Assembly: GCA_003585845.1 (NCBI GenBank)
Contig: NQOP01000006.1
Coordinates: forward strand, 88,295-95,653
DNA from: Bifidobacteriaceae bacterium NR021
GTDB lineage: Bacteria > Actinomycetota > Actinomycetes > Actinomycetales > Bifidobacteriaceae
DNA: 7,359 bases
Direction of reading: 5' to 3'
Of this stretch, positions 6,018-7,359 are shown one piece after another. Position 1 is the first letter of the stretch. Each line of letters begins with the position of its first letter. The notes below the pieces were generated by a model. It worked only from the letters and a program-made list of their open reading frames with translations, was not told the DNA's origin and made no database searches. The translations under genes were made by a program, and so were the position numbers.

Positions 6018-6774
6018 CGTCTACTAATTTTGGCAGAGCTTTCGCAATATCTTCGCGAATAATACGCTCTGCCAAATAGTCGTATTGTGTAGAGCCCAGG
6101 TTCATTATCGTAATCGGCACTCCTGCGCGCGCAGCTAACGGCACAAGGCTGGCAGCTGGAAATACTTCCAGCGTGGAACCAATAACCCACAGCTCGTCCG
6201 CTTTAACTATTGCTTGCGCGCTGCGTTCCATAGCGCCTTCAGGAAGTGCCTCTCCAAAATAAACAACGTCTGTTTTTATGAGACCGTTACAAGGCATATT
6301 GCTGCGGTACGGCAGAGCGCGCCTGCAATGTGGATCTGGATGCTCGTCTAAATCTGCCATAATATCGGCAGTTTTATAGCTCGCGTGGCAGCTCATGCAG
6401 TGCGAAGTTCCAATGCTTCCATGCAAATTCACTATAATATCTGGGTTATTGCCAGCTTTTTCGTGAAGCGCATCAAAATTTTGTGTGGCTATGAGGTCGA
6501 GCATGCCTGCCTTCTCGAGTTTTACAAGTGCTTTGTGAGCTGTTCCCGGCTGTGCGTTCCAAACGGGCGACTCTTTTTGCCATCTCCAAGAATATATGCG
6601 TTCCTCTTTACTGCTTAAAAATGCGTCTATGTCATAAACGCTCATTTGTTCTGGGTGCTTAGTCCATACGCCGTCTGGACCGCGAAAATCTGGAATACCC
6701 GCGCTGGTAGATATTCCTGCGCCTGTGAGCACAACAATGTGATGTGCTTTGTTGCTCGATTGCTTGTTGCTCAT
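6001..6774 (-). CDS. Sir2-family NAD-dependent protein deacylase (sirtuin)
   Basis: Cytoplasmic enzyme that removes acyl groups from protein lysines, using NAD and releasing nicotinamide and O-acyl-ADP-ribose. The 257 residues carry the family motifs: GAGISTSAGIPDFRG (18-32), TQNFDALH (97-104), catalytic H118 in NLHGS, zinc-ligand cysteines C126 and C129, then C150 and C162, FGEALP, and the late Rossmann segment GSTLEVFPA (199-207). Y61 and R64 (IYSWRW) match the Tyr-x-x-Arg of class III sirtuins such as CobB and SIRT5, suggesting desuccinylase or demalonylase activity besides deacetylation. The second zinc pair is unusual: C150 and C162 are 11 residues apart, where CxxC or CxC is typical. 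The ATG at 6774 is supported by AAGGAG at 6782-6787 on the minus strand. The gene is alone on this strand, convergent with the glucosidase. Confidence 0.93.
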   Translation of the reverse strand: MSNKQSSNKAHHIVVLTGAGISTSAGIPDFRGPDGVWTKHPEQMSVYDIDAFLSSKEERIYSWRWQKESPVWNAQPGTAHKALVKLEKAGMLDLIATQNFDALHEKAGNNPDIIVNLHGSIGTSHCMSCHASYKTADIMADLDEHPDPHCRRALPYRSNMPCNGLIKTDVVYFGEALPEGAMERSAQAIVKADELWVIGSTLEVFPAASLVPLAARAGVPITIMNLGSTQYDYLAERIIREDIAKALPKLVDETIAK

Positions 6775-6781
6775 TCTTCTG

Positions 6782-6787
6782 CTCCTT
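6782..6787 (-). promoter_or_regulatory. Ribosome binding site of the sirtuin gene
   Basis: Reading the minus strand, AAGGAG stands seven nt before the ATG at 6774-6772. This decides the start and agrees with the usual short N-terminal lead before the GAGIS motif of sirtuins. Confidence 0.75.
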
Positions 6788-6816
6788 CTTTTATTAATGT
6801 CTGTTAATATCCTATT

Positions 6817-6840
6817 CTTATTTTCTTATTTTCTTATTTT
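6817..6840. repeat. Tandem octamer repeat upstream of the sirtuin
   Basis: Three perfect head-to-tail copies of cttatttt (6817-6824, 6825-6832, 6833-6840) lie 43-66 nt before the sirtuin start, where its promoter or leader should be. A possible minus-strand -10, TAGGAT, is at 6809-6814, right beside the array, but no consensus -35 is seen. Copy-number change here could alter promoter spacing. Confidence 0.7.
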
Positions 6841-6872
6841 TCTCTTTATGCGCTTTACGCTTTTTGTGTTTT

Positions 6873-6956
6873 TATGAGCTTTGTATTCTTTATAAAAGTT
6901 TATTTAATAAGTATCTATTTATATAGGTATTTCTTATTTCATAAATAGAGCTCATA
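6873..6956. repeat. A/T-rich element with two adjoining inverted repeats
   Basis: The 16 bases at 6941-6956 pair with two separate segments. Bases 6941-6948 (ataaatag) pair with ctatttat at 6915-6922, closing an 18-nt loop. Bases 6949-6956 (agctcata) pair with tatgagct at 6873-6880, enclosing the first hairpin. Both stems are perfect 8-mers and directly adjacent on the right arm, so they could stack. No gene is tied to it; the nearest is the sirtuin, transcribed away from it. Confidence 0.45.
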
Positions 6957-7051
6957 TATTTTGTGTGTACTGCTGCTGAGTTTGTGCGAGCGTTGTAAAG
7001 CAAGCGCTACCGCATTAAGCTCACTTTAAGTTAATCTTCTTTGGTCGTCAG

Positions 7052-7087
7052 ATTACGCTTTCTTAATTAGTTTAAAGAAAGCGTAAT
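7052..7087. repeat. Hairpin 1: perfect 13-bp inverted repeat
   Basis: attacgctttctt (7052-7064) is the exact reverse complement of aagaaagcgtaat (7075-7087), with a 10-nt loop. No T run follows on the plus strand, so it is not a typical rightward terminator. It starts a run of three hairpins that reaches 7194. Confidence 0.85.
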
Positions 7088-7094
7088 TGTTTGC

Positions 7095-7139
7095 GCGCTT
7101 GCGCGGAAAGCACACTGTGCTTTCTGCATAAGCAAGCGC
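7095..7139. repeat. Hairpin 2: palindrome with flanking stem
   Basis: The centre is a perfect odd palindrome, gaaagcaca-c-tgtgctttc (7106-7124). It is extended by gcg/tgc (7103-7105 with 7125-7127, one G-T) to 12 pairs. Outside a four-base bulge, gcgcttgc (7095-7102) pairs with gcaagcgc (7132-7139), which belongs to the right copy of the 18-bp repeat. Confidence 0.8.
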
Positions 7140-7142
7140 TAC

Positions 7143-7194
7143 CGCATCGGGTTGCTTTTCGCGCTACGCTTTAAGCGAAAAGCAAGTCGATGCG
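7143..7194. repeat. Hairpin 3: 52-nt two-part stem
   Basis: cgcatcg (7143-7149) pairs with cgatgcg (7188-7194). After a 2x2 internal loop, ttgcttttcgc (7152-7162) pairs with gcgaaaagcaa (7175-7185). That makes 18 perfect pairs around a 12-nt loop. It begins inside the right copy of the 18-bp repeat. No T run follows directly. Confidence 0.85.
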
Positions 7195-7202
7195 ACACTC
7201 CC

Positions 7203-7359
7203 GGTTTTGAGGTTTTTGGGGCTATTTTTGATTATTTTTTGTTGGTTTTGATTATTGTTCCTGGTTTTGTGTTGGTTTTTGGGTGCTTTTTCGCGTTTTT
7301 CGACACGCCGGTGTTTTGGCTTGTTTTCAATGGTTTTGGGGTGTTTGTTTTTGGTGGGT
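7203..7359. other. Strongly G+T-skewed non-coding stretch at the right edge
   Basis: By hand count only about 23 of 157 plus-strand bases are A or C, so roughly 85% are G or T. The sequence is built from words like ggtttt, gttggtttt and ttttgattatt; the last recurs at 7226-7236 and 7246-7256. The minus strand is open from the edge to a TAG at 7164-7166 (64 codons, Lys/Asn/Gln/Pro-rich), and a second minus frame is open for about 40 codons. Both are expected when a strand almost lacks T, so neither supports a gene. It could also be the 3' part of an unseen gene to the right. Confidence 0.5.

Larger units (their letters stand above)
6998..7147. repeat. Two direct copies of an 18-bp sequence
   Basis: The sequence aagcaagcgctaccgcat is found unchanged at 6998-7015 and 7130-7147, 132 bp apart, in non-coding DNA. 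The right copy overlaps the bases of the hairpins at 7095-7139 and 7143-7194. An exact 18-mer repeat is very unlikely by chance in a window this size, so it points to duplication or a shared functional element. Confidence 0.85.

Noticed and set aside
6998..7194. CRISPR array
   Set aside because: There are only two copies of an 18-bp repeat, 132 bp apart, with hairpins rather than unique spacers between them and no cas genes nearby.
7052..7194. Intrinsic terminators
   Set aside because: None of the three hairpins is followed directly by a T run on the plus strand or, read the other way, on the minus strand. No gene end is close enough.
7164..7358. A 64-codon minus-strand open frame entering from the right edge
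   Set aside because: The composition is Lys/Asn/Gln/Pro low complexity. A strand almost free of T rarely makes stop codons, and a second frame is open as well. The last codons run into hairpin 3.

Overview
The window looks like a chromosomal piece of a low-GC member of the Bifidobacteriaceae, most likely Gardnerella or a close relative. The reasons are A/T-rich spacers and codon use, AGGAGG-type ribosome binding sites, and an alpha-glucosidase and sirtuin that look bifidobacterial. The genus is inferred from pattern memory, not from a search.

Left part (1-2777): the end of a D-ribose uptake and activation locus. It holds rbsB (5' end cut by the window edge; nearly the whole mature ribose-binding domain is present), a 293-nt spacer with secondary structure, rbsD (ribose pyranase) and rbsK (ribokinase). 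RbsB captures ribose outside the cell, RbsD converts pyranose to furanose forms, and RbsK phosphorylates ribose to ribose 5-phosphate. The permease and ATPase genes would lie to the left. A strong hairpin terminator closes the locus. A perfect TTGACA -35-like box sits just in front of that hairpin.

Middle (2778-3909): a stand-alone PanE/ApbA-family ketopantoate reductase gene with a near-perfect Shine-Dalgarno sequence and its own GC-rich terminator.

4044-5975: a GH13 alpha-glucosidase of the oligo-1,6-glucosidase type. It is cytoplasmic, has all catalytic residues, and carries a Ser/Glu/Ala-rich insertion near its C-terminus. It converges on a Sir2-family NAD-dependent deacylase gene (6001-6774, minus strand). 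The two 3' ends lie 25 nt apart and are built from the same repeated 15-mer.

Right end (6775-7359): 585 nt with no convincing gene. It contains an octamer tandem repeat before the sirtuin start, an A/T-rich two-stem element, two copies of an 18-bp repeat, three consecutive hairpins filling about 140 nt, and a stretch of about 157 nt that is roughly 85% G+T. This is the part least explained by known features. I see no CRISPR array, transposase, tRNA or rRNA, and no defence or biosynthetic system. The genes are ordinary sugar metabolism and housekeeping functions.
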